From: Gordonibacter sp. 28C
GTDB taxonomy: Bacteria > Actinomycetota > Coriobacteriia > Coriobacteriales > Eggerthellaceae
Reading direction: 5' to 3'
DNA: 64,000 nt
Assembly (NCBI RefSeq): GCF_003339845.1
Contig: NZ_PPTR01000001.1
Location: forward strand, 124,001-188,000
This document shows positions 25,983 to 34,296 of this stretch, piece after piece (within the stretch, counting starts at the first letter, position 1; every line of letters begins with the position of its first letter). The notes beneath the pieces are model-generated. The model saw nothing but the letters and a program-made list of their open reading frames with translations, was not told the origin of the DNA and made no database searches. Position numbers and translations under genes: made by a program.

Positions 25983-26813
25983 ATGTACGAGGAGCTGTAC
26001 GAAGATCTGCCAGATGTCGATCGGTACTGGGAAAAGCTGGGCATCGACCGACCGGAGGCGCCCCTCGCCAAAGACGATCTCGACCGGATCATCTTCGCGC
26101 ACCAGTGTAGCATCCCCTTTGAGAACCTGGATGTTTGCGATTATCACCGACCCATATCGCTTGGCATACCGGACCTGTTCGAGAAGATCATTGCGGGCAA
26201 GCGGGGAGGCTACTGTTTCGAGCTCAACGCGCTGTTCGACGCGTTGCTCAAAGACGCGGGGGTCGAGACCATGACGTGCCTGGGGCGCAGCCTGAAGGAT
26301 CGCGGCTACGTGTACCCCATACTACATCGGGGCATCATCGCGACGGTGGGCGGGCGGCGCTACATCGCCGAGGTCGGCTACGGCGGACCCACGCCAGCCT
26401 GCGCCATTCCCCTCGTCGACGGAGCGGAGTTCGAGTCGCGCGGGCAGGTGTTCCGCGTGGAGCTGCACGACTCGTGCTGGTGGCACGTCATCTACTGCGG
26501 AACCGCCGCGAAGCTCGCGGCCGCAAAGGAGCGCGGGGAGGCCGTCGCCTCCACGCCGGTGTTCGCCCTTCTGGATGCTCCGGCGGCCCTGACCGATTGC
26601 GTGCCGCTTTCCTATTACTGCTCGACGCACCCCGATTCCGTGTTCACGCAGTGGAGGATGGTCAACCGCCGCACGGAGGACGGGAACGTCTCCATCACCA
26701 AGGACCAGTTCGTGCGGACGACGCCCGAGGGCAAGGAGACGAGGATCATCGCGTCGGAACAGGAGTTCCGCTCGCTGCTTGAGGAACATTTCGGTATCGT
26801 GCTGCCCGACTAG
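25983..26813 (+). CDS. nat: Arylamine N-acetyltransferase (NAT)
   Basis: 276 residues, the usual NAT length; AAAGGGG precedes the ATG. The family core is clear: IPFENLD (44-50), RGGYCFELN with nucleophile C78, then H115 in YPILHRGI. The third catalytic position, normally Asp in a DVGFG motif, is Glu here (E130 in AEVGYGGP). NAT enzymes move acetyl (or another acyl) from CoA to arylamines, hydrazines or aromatic amines, and are relevant to drug metabolism in gut bacteria. A Cys-His-Glu triad is known from a few bacterial NATs that are still active, so loss of function should not be assumed. Single gene followed by a terminator. Confidence 0.92.
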   Translation: MYEELYEDLPDVDRYWEKLGIDRPEAPLAKDDLDRIIFAHQCSIPFENLDVCDYHRPISLGIPDLFEKIIAGKRGGYCFELNALFDALLKDAGVETMTCLGRSLKDRGYVYPILHRGIIATVGGRRYIAEVGYGGPTPACAIPLVDGAEFESRGQVFRVELHDSCWWHVIYCGTAAKLAAAKERGEAVASTPVFALLDAPAALTDCVPLSYYCSTHPDSVFTQWRMVNRRTEDGNVSITKDQFVRTTPEGKETRIIASEQEFRSLLEEHFGIVLPD

Positions 26814-26900
26814 CCCCTGCGGCTGCCGGGGCCCTTCGCCAGGCCCCCTTTGCGCAGGCGGCCGACATGCTGCTTAGGTTTTCCAGGCACGGTAGACGTT

Positions 26901-26937
26901 GGCCGGGGCTCCGAAACGAAGCCCCGGCCTTCTTGTT
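26901..26937 (+). terminator. Rho-independent terminator of nat
   Basis: Ten-base perfect stem GGCCGGGGCT / AGCCCCGGCC (26901-26910, 26920-26929) with a nine-base loop, followed by TTCTTGTTC. Confidence 0.75.
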
Positions 26938-27025
26938 CGCTTTGGGCGGTTTGCGCGATGGAGAGGAGCCCTCTCTCTTTTTCGGTATGATGGTGGGACA
27001 CGCAACGGAAGCGAACGGGGTGTTC

Positions 27026-27496
27026 ATGAAATTCACGGTGGTGGCGGTGGGGAAGCTGAAGGAGCGGTTCTGGGCGGACGCCTGCGCCGAGTATCTCAAG
27101 CGTCTGCAGCCGTACGGGAAAACGGTCGTGAAGGAGGTCGCCGACGTCGACCCTGCGCGCGTCGGCGGCATCGATGCCGCACGCGAGCGCGAAGGCGCCG
27201 CGATCCTTGCGGTCCTCTCCGACGCAACGCACGTGATACTGCTGGCGATCGATGGCAAAGAGCGTTCGAGCGAGGGCTTCTCGCGGCGCATCGACGCGCT
27301 CAAGCTGGGGGGCGCAAGCGACATATCGTTCGTCATCGGCGGCTCCGACGGCGTGAGCGAGGCCGTGCGCGCGCGTGCGGACGAGACCCTTTCATTCGGC
27401 CCCATCACGCTTCCGCACAACCTGGCCCGCGTCGTGCTGCTGGAGCAGTTGTACCGCGCCCAGAAGATATCGCGGGGCGAGCCGTATCACAAGTGA
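27026..27496 (+). CDS. rlmH: 23S rRNA pseudouridine-1915 N3-methyltransferase
   Basis: 156 residues; ATG at 27026 gives MKFTVVAVGKLKERFW, the canonical RlmH start. The SPOUT knot with the SAM site is seen in ILLAIDGKERSSEGFSRRID, SFVIGGSDGVSEAV and LSFGPITLPHNLARVVLLEQLYRAQKI, ending in GEPYHK as in nearly all homologues. The dimeric enzyme methylates pseudouridine 1915 in helix 69 of 23S rRNA on assembled 70S ribosomes. The gene is often near the replication origin in Gram-positive bacteria, consistent with the parS site here. The ribosome site is weak (GGGG). Confidence 0.96.
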   Translation: MKFTVVAVGKLKERFWADACAEYLKRLQPYGKTVVKEVADVDPARVGGIDAAREREGAAILAVLSDATHVILLAIDGKERSSEGFSRRIDALKLGGASDISFVIGGSDGVSEAVRARADETLSFGPITLPHNLARVVLLEQLYRAQKISRGEPYHK

Positions 27497-27580
27497 GGGA
27501 ATCGGCGAGACGTGCGGGCATCCTGAACCTTTTCGGTTGGTCGCTTTAGGGAAGCAAGCAGGTTTCCGCGCTGCTATAAG

Positions 27581-27609
27581 TGGCACGAAGCGGTTACGTT
27601 TGCTATAAT
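27581..27609 (+). promoter_or_regulatory. Promoter facing the small membrane-peptide gene
   Basis: TGGCAC (27581-27586), 17 bases, TATAAT (27604-27609). A rightward transcript from about 27616 would contain the hairpins GGGAG/CTCCC (27624-27640) and GGCTCCC/GGGAGCC (27681-27708). It would be antisense to the 3' part of the leftward 36-codon gene. Confidence 0.5.
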
Positions 27610-27676
27610 GCGGGCGGGCCGCAGGGAGCTGTGAACTCCCCACGACCCTCGAATCGCTTCGGCGGTTTGGTCTTGT

Positions 27677-27787
27677 TTACGGCTCCCTGTCCTTGCGGGC
27701 CGGGAGCCGCTCCAGTATCACCGCGGCAAGGTACACCGCACTGGCTATCAGCTGAAGCACTGCCGAAATCAAAACCAAATCGGTCAT
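27677..27787 (-). CDS. 36-residue single-helix membrane peptide, possible type I toxin
   Basis: Start ATG 27785-27787 preceded by a very strong ribosome site (GGAGGGAGGTG). The peptide starts MTDLVLISAVLQLIASAVY, continues with a hydrophobic run to about residue 25, and ends in a charged tail ERLPARKDREP. One membrane helix with a charged C-terminus, short length and strong translation signal are typical of holin-like or Fst/TxpA-type toxins of type I toxin-antitoxin systems. An opposing promoter 70 bases beyond the stop codon would give an overlapping antisense RNA, as in those systems. No homologue is recalled by name. A short regulatory membrane protein is the alternative. Confidence 0.6.
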   Translation of the reverse strand: MTDLVLISAVLQLIASAVYLAAVILERLPARKDREP

Positions 27788-28153
27788 GGCTGCCACCTCC
27801 CTCCGTAAGGCCCCTCAAGAGGGAACATAGGTGGGAAGGGATGTGGCACCGCGCCGCCTCCGCGTCCGTGCATCCATCCTACAGCCGCGACCTTGCAGAC
27901 CGACCGTAATCGAGCCGTCGCGGAACCGTCCCGACCTTGCCCAGACCTAACGCATTGACCATCTATACCTTGCACGGACATTGCACGCACCCAACGTATT
28001 CCCGGCGCGTTTCCATTCCAGGCGGACGCGAGGGGCCTTCCGACCCTTTCGAGATCCGTTTCGCACGCGGCAAACAGGCACCTCAATCCGCTATACTTGG
28101 TCGCAAACATGAAGGCGCCGTTTGCGAGCGGCGCATGAAAGGGGGCAGCGCCC
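27788..28153. other. Intergenic region between the small peptide gene and xth
   Basis: 366 bases. It holds the leader of the leftward small gene, with a small CCCTC-TT-GAGGG hairpin just upstream of its ribosome site. A TATACT box near 28093-28098 may be the -10 of the exonuclease gene. Nothing else is recognised. Confidence 0.45.
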
Positions 28154-29011
28154 ATGCGTTTTGTTTCGTGGAACGTGAACGGCCTGCGCGCCGTGATGAA
28201 GAAGGGCTTCGAGGACATCGTGTGCGAGCTCGACGCCGACGTGGTTGCCCTGCAGGAGACTAAGCTGCAGGAAGGCCAGGCCACGCTCGACTTGCCGCAG
28301 TACCGCGAGTACTGGAGCTACGCCCAGAAAAAGGGCTACTCCGGCACCGCCGTGTTCAGCAAGCAGCAGCCGCTGCAGGTGCTGCACGGCTTGGGCAGCG
28401 ACTACCTGGACGCCGAGGGCCGCGTCGTGGCGCTCGAGTTCCCCGATTTCTGGTTCGTGGACGTCTACACGCCGAACGCCCAAAACGAGCTGGCACGCAT
28501 CGCCCACCGCATGGAGTGGGACGACGCCTTCCGCGACTTCTGCAAGGGGCTCGAAGAGGGCGTGCTGCCGGCCGATGTTCCGTTCGAGCAGCCGGCGCCG
28601 GGCGAGGGCCATCCCACGATCTCCGAGCTGCCGCTCACCGAGCCCGGCCGGACGGCCGATCCGAAGCCCGTGGTCATGTGCGGCGACTTCAACGTGGCTC
28701 ACCAGGAGATCGACCTGAAGAACCCCGGCCCCAACCGCGGCAAGGCCGGCTTCTCCGACGAGGAGCGCGGCAAGTTCACCGATTTAGTGGACGCAGGGTT
28801 CGTGGACACGTTCCGCCACCTGCATCCCGACGTCACGGGCGCGTACTCGTGGTGGAGCTACCGCTTCAAGGCGCGGCAGACGAACGCCGGCTGGCGCATC
28901 GACTACTTCCTGGTGAGCGACGAGTTGGCGCCGAAGATCGAAAGCGCTTGCATCTACGACGAGGTTTACGGAAGCGACCACTGCCCCGTGGGGCTGGAGC
29001 TGGCGCTGTAG
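28154..29011 (+). CDS. xth: Exodeoxyribonuclease III / AP endonuclease
   Basis: 285 residues, AAAGGGGG upstream of ATG. It is a classical EEP-family enzyme: [14 protein letters not shown] start, [11 protein letters not shown] (metal-binding Glu), [26 protein letters not shown] (catalytic Asp/Asn), [20 protein letters not shown] and the C-terminal [12 protein letters not shown] with catalytic His. It repairs abasic sites and trims 3' blocked ends. A segment at about 140-170 is slightly longer than usual ([19 protein letters not shown]) but does not disturb motifs. It is followed by folE on the same strand after 166 bases. Confidence 0.96.
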   Translation: MRFVSWNVNGLRAVMKKGFEDIVCELDADVVALQETKLQEGQATLDLPQYREYWSYAQKKGYSGTAVFSKQQPLQVLHGLGSDYLDAEGRVVALEFPDFWFVDVYTPNAQNELARIAHRMEWDDAFRDFCKGLEEGVLPADVPFEQPAPGEGHPTISELPLTEPGRTADPKPVVMCGDFNVAHQEIDLKNPGPNRGKAGFSDEERGKFTDLVDAGFVDTFRHLHPDVTGAYSWWSYRFKARQTNAGWRIDYFLVSDELAPKIESACIYDEVYGSDHCPVGLELAL

Positions 29012-29177
29012 TCGCGTTCGGGCGCGATCTGCCTCGGCTCGCCTCGCCGCTCCTTGCGCCTTGCGTCGTCGCGTGCGTTTCCGAACGCGGCGATTCCGTG
29101 CGCGACGCCCCCTGCGGGCGGGACGGCGCAAGGCGTCGTGCTATCATGCATTCGATCAACGACGAGGAAAGACGGTT

Positions 29178-29747
29178 ATGGACGCAGCGAAAATAGAGGC
29201 GGGGGTGCGGCTCATCCTAGAAGGCGTGGGCGAGGACCCCGAGCGCGAGGGCTTGCGCGAGACGCCGGCGCGCGTGGCGCGCATGTACCAAGAGGTGTTC
29301 GCGGGCTTGGAGCAAGATCCGGCCGAGCACTTCGCCACCACGTTCGACGAGCATCACGAGGAAATGGTGCTGGTGCGCGACATCCCGTTCTACTCCATGT
29401 GCGAGCACCATCTGGTGCCGTTCTTCGGCATGGCTCACGTGGCCTACATCCCGGCGGCCGACGGGCGCATCTGCGGATTGTCGAAGCTCGCGCGCCTCGT
29501 GGACGTGTTCGCGAAGCGCCCGCAGGTGCAGGAGCGCCTGACGTCGCAGATCGCCGACACGCTCATCGAGCAGTTGCACCCCCAGGGCGTCATCGTGGTG
29601 CTGGAGGCGGAGCATCTGTGCATGAGCATGCGCGGCGTGAAGAAGCCGGGCGCGAAAACCACCACGAGCGCCGTGCGCGGCGTGTTCGAGCGCAGCCAGG
29701 CCACCCGCGCCGAGGCCCTGTCGCTCATATTCGCCCGCAGGGATTAA
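29178..29747 (+). CDS. folE: GTP cyclohydrolase I
   Basis: 189 residues, ATG at 29178 with GAGGAAAG upstream; an in-frame extension further upstream lies in the preceding gap. The zinc ligands C75 and H78 in CEHHLVPF and C148 in EHLCMSMRG are present, as are the GTP-binding [10 protein letters not shown] and [10 protein letters not shown]. It converts GTP to dihydroneopterin triphosphate, the first step of folate synthesis. No other folate genes are beside it. The ACT-domain gene follows after 26 bases and is probably co-transcribed. Confidence 0.97.
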   Translation: MDAAKIEAGVRLILEGVGEDPEREGLRETPARVARMYQEVFAGLEQDPAEHFATTFDEHHEEMVLVRDIPFYSMCEHHLVPFFGMAHVAYIPAADGRICGLSKLARLVDVFAKRPQVQERLTSQIADTLIEQLHPQGVIVVLEAEHLCMSMRGVKKPGAKTTTSAVRGVFERSQATRAEALSLIFARRD

Positions 29748-29773
29748 CCGAGCAAGAGGAAAGGAACCAACCT

Positions 29774-30043
29774 ATGAAGTGCGTCATCTCCGTTCTGGGC
29801 AAGGACCGCAGCGGCGTTGTGGCCGCCGTCGCCACGGCGCTGGCCGACTGCGGCGCGAACATCGACGACATCAGCCAAACCATCCTGGACGACATCTTCT
29901 CCATGACGATGCTGACCACGCTCGACACCGAGGTCGCCGACTTCAACACGGTGCAGGAGCGCCTGGAGAAGGTGGGCGAGGACGTGGGGATGCAGATCAT
30001 CATCCAGCGCGAGGACGTGTTCCAGTACATGTACAAGATCTAG
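29774..30043 (+). CDS. ACT-domain protein (UPF0237 family)
   Basis: 89 residues consisting of one ACT domain: MKCVISVLGKDRSGVVAAVA is the ligand-loop start, followed by CGANIDDISQTILDDIFSMT. UPF0237 proteins are small regulators that probably bind an amino acid. They are usually next to a DUF711 partner, which is absent here. It lies 26 bases after folE, so the two likely share a transcript. GAAAGGAACC precedes the ATG. Confidence 0.92.
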   Translation: MKCVISVLGKDRSGVVAAVATALADCGANIDDISQTILDDIFSMTMLTTLDTEVADFNTVQERLEKVGEDVGMQIIIQREDVFQYMYKI

Positions 30044-30155
30044 GCTTTGACTGGTAATGCGAAACCCTTAACGGGGCCGCGTGGACGGGGCGAGTCGAGC
30101 CGATGCCGGCCCCACCCGCCCCTTGGCTCTTTTGGCTAGAGCCGTCGAGCGGATG

Positions 30156-31325
30156 CTATCCCGCGTTCTCCACCAGCGGCTTCAGGTCGCTGTAGCCTTC
30201 GGCGTCCATGTCGGCGAGAGGAACGAAGCGCAGGGAGGCGCTGTTGATGCAGTAGCGCAGGCCGCCCTTGTCGATGGGTCCGTCGTTGAACACGTGTCCC
30301 AGGTGCGAATCGCCCACACGGCTGCTCACCTCGGTGCGGACCATGCCGTAGCTGCCGTCCTCGCGTTTAACCACGACGTCGGGATCGATGGGCTTCGTGA
30401 AGCTGGGCCATCCGGTTCCCGAGTCGAATTTGTCGGCCGAAGAGAACAGCGGCTCGCCGGTGGCGATGTCCACGTAGATTCCCTGCTCGTGGTTGTCGTA
30501 GTACGCGCCCGTGTACGCCCGCTCCGTGCCCGCGTTCTGCGTTACGTCGTACTGCTCTTTCGTCAGCTGGTAGCGCAGCGCCGGATCGTCGAGCTTCTGG
30601 TACCGGGCCGGGTCGAGCGAGCTTGTGCTGCCAGATTCTTCCGCGAACGCTTTCAGGCCAGAGAAGTCGATATGACAGTAGCCGGCGGGGTTCTTGTCGA
30701 GATAGTCCTGATGGTACTCCTCGGCTTCGTAGAAGTTCGCCAAGGGCTCGAGTTCCACTGCGATGCCCTGCCCGACTTTCGTCTCCTCGTTCTCGAATGC
30801 TTTTTCAAGCGTGGCACGGTCTGCATCGTCCGTGTAGTAGACGCCCGTGCGGTACTGGGTCCCCGCATCGTTTCCCTGTCGGTTTACGCTCAGCGGGTCG
30901 ATGAGTCCGAAATACTGCTCGACGAGCGTCTCGAGCGACACGGCGGCGGGGTCGAAGCGCACGCGCACCGTTTCTGCGAAACCGGTGTTACCGCGGCATA
31001 CATCATGGTAGGTGGGGTTCTCGGTGGTGCCGTTGGCGTAGCCCGAAACCGTGCCGGCGACGCCGGGCACGAGCGAGAAGTAGGCGTCGACACCCCAGAA
31101 GCAACCTCCGGCGAAGTACACCTCGTGCAGGTTGTCGCGGTCGATGTCCACGTGCTTCAGCGGCAGCGCTTTGGCTTCGCCGTAGGTGAGGTCGTTCCCT
31201 AAGTTGGCAAACATGGATCCTGAACCTCCTTCGCTGGAATTCTGAGAGGTGCAGGCAAGGCCGACGAGCGCCAACGCCGCCAAGGCGGCGAAAGAAACAA
31301 CGAAGCGCCCGATACGTCCCAGCAT
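30156..31325 (-). CDS. msrAB: Lipoprotein MsrA-MsrB fusion, methionine sulfoxide reductase
   Basis: 389 residues. The ATG at 31323-31325 has GAAGGAGG upstream. A lipoprotein signal ends in VGLAC with C25 as the lipidated residue. MsrA (about 65-225) has the catalytic AGGCFWG with C75 and [10 protein letters not shown]. MsrB (about 245-385) has [28 protein letters not shown] and catalytic Cys in [11 protein letters not shown]. The usual MsrB zinc CxxC pairs are not present ([11 protein letters not shown]), as in some fused forms. It repairs S- and R-methionine sulfoxide in extracytoplasmic proteins. Reducing power must come from a membrane partner not seen here. Single leftward gene after the Crp-type regulator. 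Confidence 0.95.
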   Translation of the reverse strand: MLGRIGRFVVSFAALAALALVGLACTSQNSSEGGSGSMFANLGNDLTYGEAKALPLKHVDIDRDNLHEVYFAGGCFWGVDAYFSLVPGVAGTVSGYANGTTENPTYHDVCRGNTGFAETVRVRFDPAAVSLETLVEQYFGLIDPLSVNRQGNDAGTQYRTGVYYTDDADRATLEKAFENEETKVGQGIAVELEPLANFYEAEEYHQDYLDKNPAGYCHIDFSGLKAFAEESGSTSSLDPARYQKLDDPALRYQLTKEQYDVTQNAGTERAYTGAYYDNHEQGIYVDIATGEPLFSSADKFDSGTGWPSFTKPIDPDVVVKREDGSYGMVRTEVSSRVGDSHLGHVFNDGPIDKGGLRYCINSASLRFVPLADMDAEGYSDLKPLVENAG

Positions 31326-31399
31326 GGCAGCCTCCTTCAACCTATTAATATAGTGGGATTTTATCGGTATCGAGTTCCCTCGCCGAACGGTTTCCTTAA

Positions 31400-31417
31400 C
31401 TGTTACAAAAATAACAG
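31400..31417. promoter_or_regulatory. Palindrome between msrAB and the Crp/Fnr-type gene
   Basis: CTGTTA-CAAAAA-TAACAG at 31400-31417, 75 bases upstream of the msrAB start and 43 bases after the regulator stop. It could be an operator for msrAB or a weak terminator of the upstream gene. Confidence 0.4.
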
Positions 31418-31459
31418 CATTAAAGCATACGATATTTGCCTACTGTTCCCACGGCAACG

Positions 31460-32146
31460 TCAGAGAAGCAGTTCTTCTTTATGGCAGAATCGTATTCGCT
31501 TTCCTATGACCACAATGTCGCCGGCCAATTCCATTTCTTTAAGTTCGCGAGTGAGCGAGTTGCGGTTGACGCACAGGTATTCGGCAAACTCTTTGCGCGA
31601 AAAAGGGATGATGGGAGTGTCCGTGCCTTGTTTTTCAGCGAATTTCCGTACCGTCATGAGAATTTTCGACCTCAGGCCGCGTTGACTGAGCACTTCTACT
31701 TTGTTGCGGAACAAGATGATCTTCTCGGCAAACGAGGTAACAATATTGCGGAGGACAATTTGATCGATTTCCGGATCGGCACCCCCGGTCGGTCGTATGA
31801 ACGTACGGAGATCAATGAAAAACACGGTGGTACTGACGCTGGCCTGCACGGTTATAGGAACGCGAGGATATGAAAGCCAGTTGAACGGCTCACCGTAGAA
31901 CTCGCCGGGCCCGATGTCGGCGATGATCGACTGGTTGCCCTGATAACTCTCGGTCATGATCTTCACCTTGCCTTTGAGCAGAAGACCGCACGTTTCGATG
32001 GGGTCTCCGGCAACCAGGAGGATGTCGCCACGTTTATAGCTGCGTGTGTATCCTCGGTTCCGTTCGGCAAGGTAGTCGATTTGCTCGAGCGTGAGGTTCT
32101 TGAACAGCGGCGTTTTCGCCATGAGCTGCAAATCGGCGTACTGCAT
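31460..32146 (-). CDS. Crp/Fnr-family transcriptional regulator
   Basis: 228 residues; ATG at 32144-32146 preceded by AAAGGA. The cyclic-nucleotide-binding beta barrel covers about 10-125 (LFKNLTLEQIDYLAER, GDILLVAGDPIETCGLLLKG, GPGEFYGEP). A long helix follows and then a winged HTH (about 155-225) with RKEFAEYLCVNRNSLTRELKEM as recognition part. No Fnr-type N-terminal cysteine set is visible, so it probably senses a small molecule, heme or redox state differently. It follows 178 bases after the membrane subunit gene of the molybdoenzyme operon in the same direction and is a good candidate for its regulator. Confidence 0.9.
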   Translation of the reverse strand: MQYADLQLMAKTPLFKNLTLEQIDYLAERNRGYTRSYKRGDILLVAGDPIETCGLLLKGKVKIMTESYQGNQSIIADIGPGEFYGEPFNWLSYPRVPITVQASVSTTVFFIDLRTFIRPTGGADPEIDQIVLRNIVTSFAEKIILFRNKVEVLSQRGLRSKILMTVRKFAEKQGTDTPIIPFSRKEFAEYLCVNRNSLTRELKEMELAGDIVVIGKRIRFCHKEELLL

Positions 32147-32324
32147 TGATCGTCCTTTCGCGAAAGCGCTTGGGCTTGGTGGCGCGAGCCCGGGCACGAA
32201 CGTGGGGGAGGGGTGCTTGCAGGGTGCCCGCCAATTTCGTATCAATCCTATCTGATCGACCCGACAAGGGAGGATGCCGGGCCGATCAGGTTTGCCGGAG
32301 CGTTACCGCTCGGTGAGGGGGATG

Positions 32325-33584
32325 CTAACGCAGGGGGCTGTCTGCCTTCGACGCAGGGGCGCCAACCATGGGGTAGCGTCCTGCGATAAGCGCGAGAACC
32401 GACAGCAGGATGCCGAAGGGCAACAGCACAACCGCCACTTCGATAATGTTCGGCACATAGGCGTAGGTTGAGGCGAAAGCCTGCCCCGTCATGAGATATC
32501 GACCCGTTGAGAGCGGGTAGAGCCATTCTGTGCCCGTAGCCGTGGTGAATGAGAGACTCGAAGAGGCGAATTCCGGATACAACAGCATAAGGCGATGGAT
32601 AAGCGTGCCCGCCAACGCTATGATCGATCCGGTTGCAAGCAGAGCCGGCCTGTTCGTTCCTGGTTTGGTGAAGAACAACGCCATGGCAGCTGCCGTGAGC
32701 ACGATCTCGAGGGCGTAAAGAATCCCGTACGTTCCGGTGAGCGATTGAAGCAAGGCCGCCGATTCCCCGCCTCCCGTCCAAGCGAGCAGCACAAGCTCGA
32801 CCGCGACGAAGAAGAAGTGGACGGCCAGCGCGACCGCGGATATACGCGCGATGGTGGCAAGCCCGACCATATGCTCGCGCCAATGCGCACGCCCGATGGC
32901 GGCCAAGGCGATGAGCAGCACGAGGGCGCCGCCCGAGGCAACGGCCATGGCGATGAAATCGGCAGGCAGCATGGCGGTATGCCACCAAGGATGGCCGTTC
33001 TGCGTGGCGAATATGAGCGCGGTGACCGTGTGGATGAGGACGGCCACCGGTAGCGCCACGAGCGCCACGATGCGCGACCAACGGTGCGATACGACATCGA
33101 CTTCCGCCTCGGTGCGCTTCTCTATCCAGCGGTTGAAGAAGCGTTTTCCCGAACGCTTGCAATCGGGCAGCAACTGGAAGTACACGCTCAGAAACGTGAG
33201 GACAAGGTACAGCGTTATAACGACGATGTCCCATACGAGCGGTGACGAGAAGTTCGGGTGGACGAGCATCTGGACGATGTTCTGCGCGCGTCCCAAATCC
33301 ACGATGACCATGCAGCCGGCGGCCAAGATGCAGGCGAACGCCGAAAGCGACGCTATCTTGCCGAACGGCTTCAGCCGCTGCACGTCGAACAGATAGATGG
33401 AAGACGAGATGATCATGCCTCCTGCAGCAACGCCGACGAGAAACACGAAGCAGCCGATGTAGAATCCCCAGCTGAACAGGTTCGACATATTGGTGACCGC
33501 CAACCCGCCGATCAGCTGGTAGACCCACGCGGCGGCACCGACCACGACGGCCGCCAATCCGATAACGAGCGGAATTCGCTTCAT
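32325..33584 (-). CDS. NrfD/PsrC-type membrane subunit of molybdopterin oxidoreductase
   Basis: 419 residues with about ten membrane helices. The ATG at 33582-33584 follows GAGGGG and starts MKRIPLVIGLAAVVVGAAAW. NrfD-like features include WGFYIGCFVFLVGVAAGGM in helix 2 and several His/Arg/Glu residues near the outer surface, with quinol binding expected. A hydrophilic 25-residue loop (KRSGKRFFNRWIEKRTEAEV) lies after helix 4. The subunit passes electrons between menaquinol and the iron-sulfur subunit. It lies four bases after the ferredoxin subunit gene. Order catalytic - FeS - NrfD is that of polysulfide, DMSO or thiosulfate reductase-like complexes. Confidence 0.9.
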   Translation of the reverse strand: MKRIPLVIGLAAVVVGAAAWVYQLIGGLAVTNMSNLFSWGFYIGCFVFLVGVAAGGMIISSSIYLFDVQRLKPFGKIASLSAFACILAAGCMVIVDLGRAQNIVQMLVHPNFSSPLVWDIVVITLYLVLTFLSVYFQLLPDCKRSGKRFFNRWIEKRTEAEVDVVSHRWSRIVALVALPVAVLIHTVTALIFATQNGHPWWHTAMLPADFIAMAVASGGALVLLIALAAIGRAHWREHMVGLATIARISAVALAVHFFFVAVELVLLAWTGGGESAALLQSLTGTYGILYALEIVLTAAAMALFFTKPGTNRPALLATGSIIALAGTLIHRLMLLYPEFASSSLSFTTATGTEWLYPLSTGRYLMTGQAFASTYAYVPNIIEVAVVLLPFGILLSVLALIAGRYPMVGAPASKADSPLR

Positions 33585-33588
33585 GAGA

Positions 33589-34296
33589 TCACATCCCCTC
33601 TCCGTAGACAAGCTGCGGCTTCTGTTTGGCTCCTGCTTGGACGTAGAGCACCTTCGGATCGTTGCCAAGCTCCTCCCGCAGTCGAGAGGTCGGCCGGCCG
33701 TCAAGGTAGCGGCTCACATCCGAGTTCGGGTCGTCCAGATCGCCGAATATGCGGGCATTCGCCGGGCAGCCCCGGACGCACGCGGGCTTCTCCCCCTCGA
33801 CGCGGTACTGATGGCAGAAGGTGCACTTCTCGGCAACGCCCTGCGGCCGATCGCGCGTGTAGACGAGCCGGCCCTCGTCGAGGCTGTCCAAGGGGTATCC
33901 GTAGCAGTACCGGTCCTCGTCCACGCCCTTCGTTTTCGCGGGATCCTCCCAGTTGAACTGCCGGACGCCGTAAGGGCAGGCGGCCAGACAGTAGCGGCAG
34001 CCGATGCAGCGTTCGTAGTCGACGAGCACGGTGCCGTCGTCTGCGGTGTAGCTCGCGCCGGTGGGGCACACCTTCACGCACGAGGCGTTCTCGCAATGCT
34101 GGCATGAAACGGGCATGAAGGCCATCTCGTAACCGGCGCCCCTCGTGCCTGTTGCCACCTGGTGCTCGTCGCTGCCGATGGTGAACACGCGGTTCCACCA
34201 GATGCCCTCCGGCTGGGCGTTATGGTTCTTGCATACGACCATGCAAGTTCTGCAGCCTATGCAGCGGTCGAGGTCGATTGCCATTCCCAACTTCAT
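33589..34296 (-). CDS. Four-cluster ferredoxin subunit (DmsB/PsrB-like)
   Basis: 235 residues. Four [4Fe-4S] sites are predicted from 16 cysteines: CIGCRTCMVVC at 13-23, CQHCENASCVKVC at about 64-76, CIGCRYCLAAC at about 96-106, and CTFCHQ with CVRGC near 157-180. The ATG at 34294-34296 overlaps the stop of the catalytic subunit gene (ATGA). It is the electron-transfer subunit between the molybdopterin centre and the NrfD membrane subunit. There is no signal peptide of its own, so export would be by co-transport with the Tat-bearing catalytic subunit. Confidence 0.95.
   Translation of the reverse strand: MKLGMAIDLDRCIGCRTCMVVCKNHNAQPEGIWWNRVFTIGSDEHQVATGTRGAGYEMAFMPVSCQHCENASCVKVCPTGASYTADDGTVLVDYERCIGCRYCLAACPYGVRQFNWEDPAKTKGVDEDRYCYGYPLDSLDEGRLVYTRDRPQGVAEKCTFCHQYRVEGEKPACVRGCPANARIFGDLDDPNSDVSRYLDGRPTSRLREELGNDPKVLYVQAGAKQKPQLVYGEGM

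Noticed and set aside
24960-26147. Long leftward frames across the 1.1-kb gap and the start of nat
   Set aside because: Translations are Arg/Pro/Ser-rich without any domain; they run into nat in antisense and have no ribosome site.
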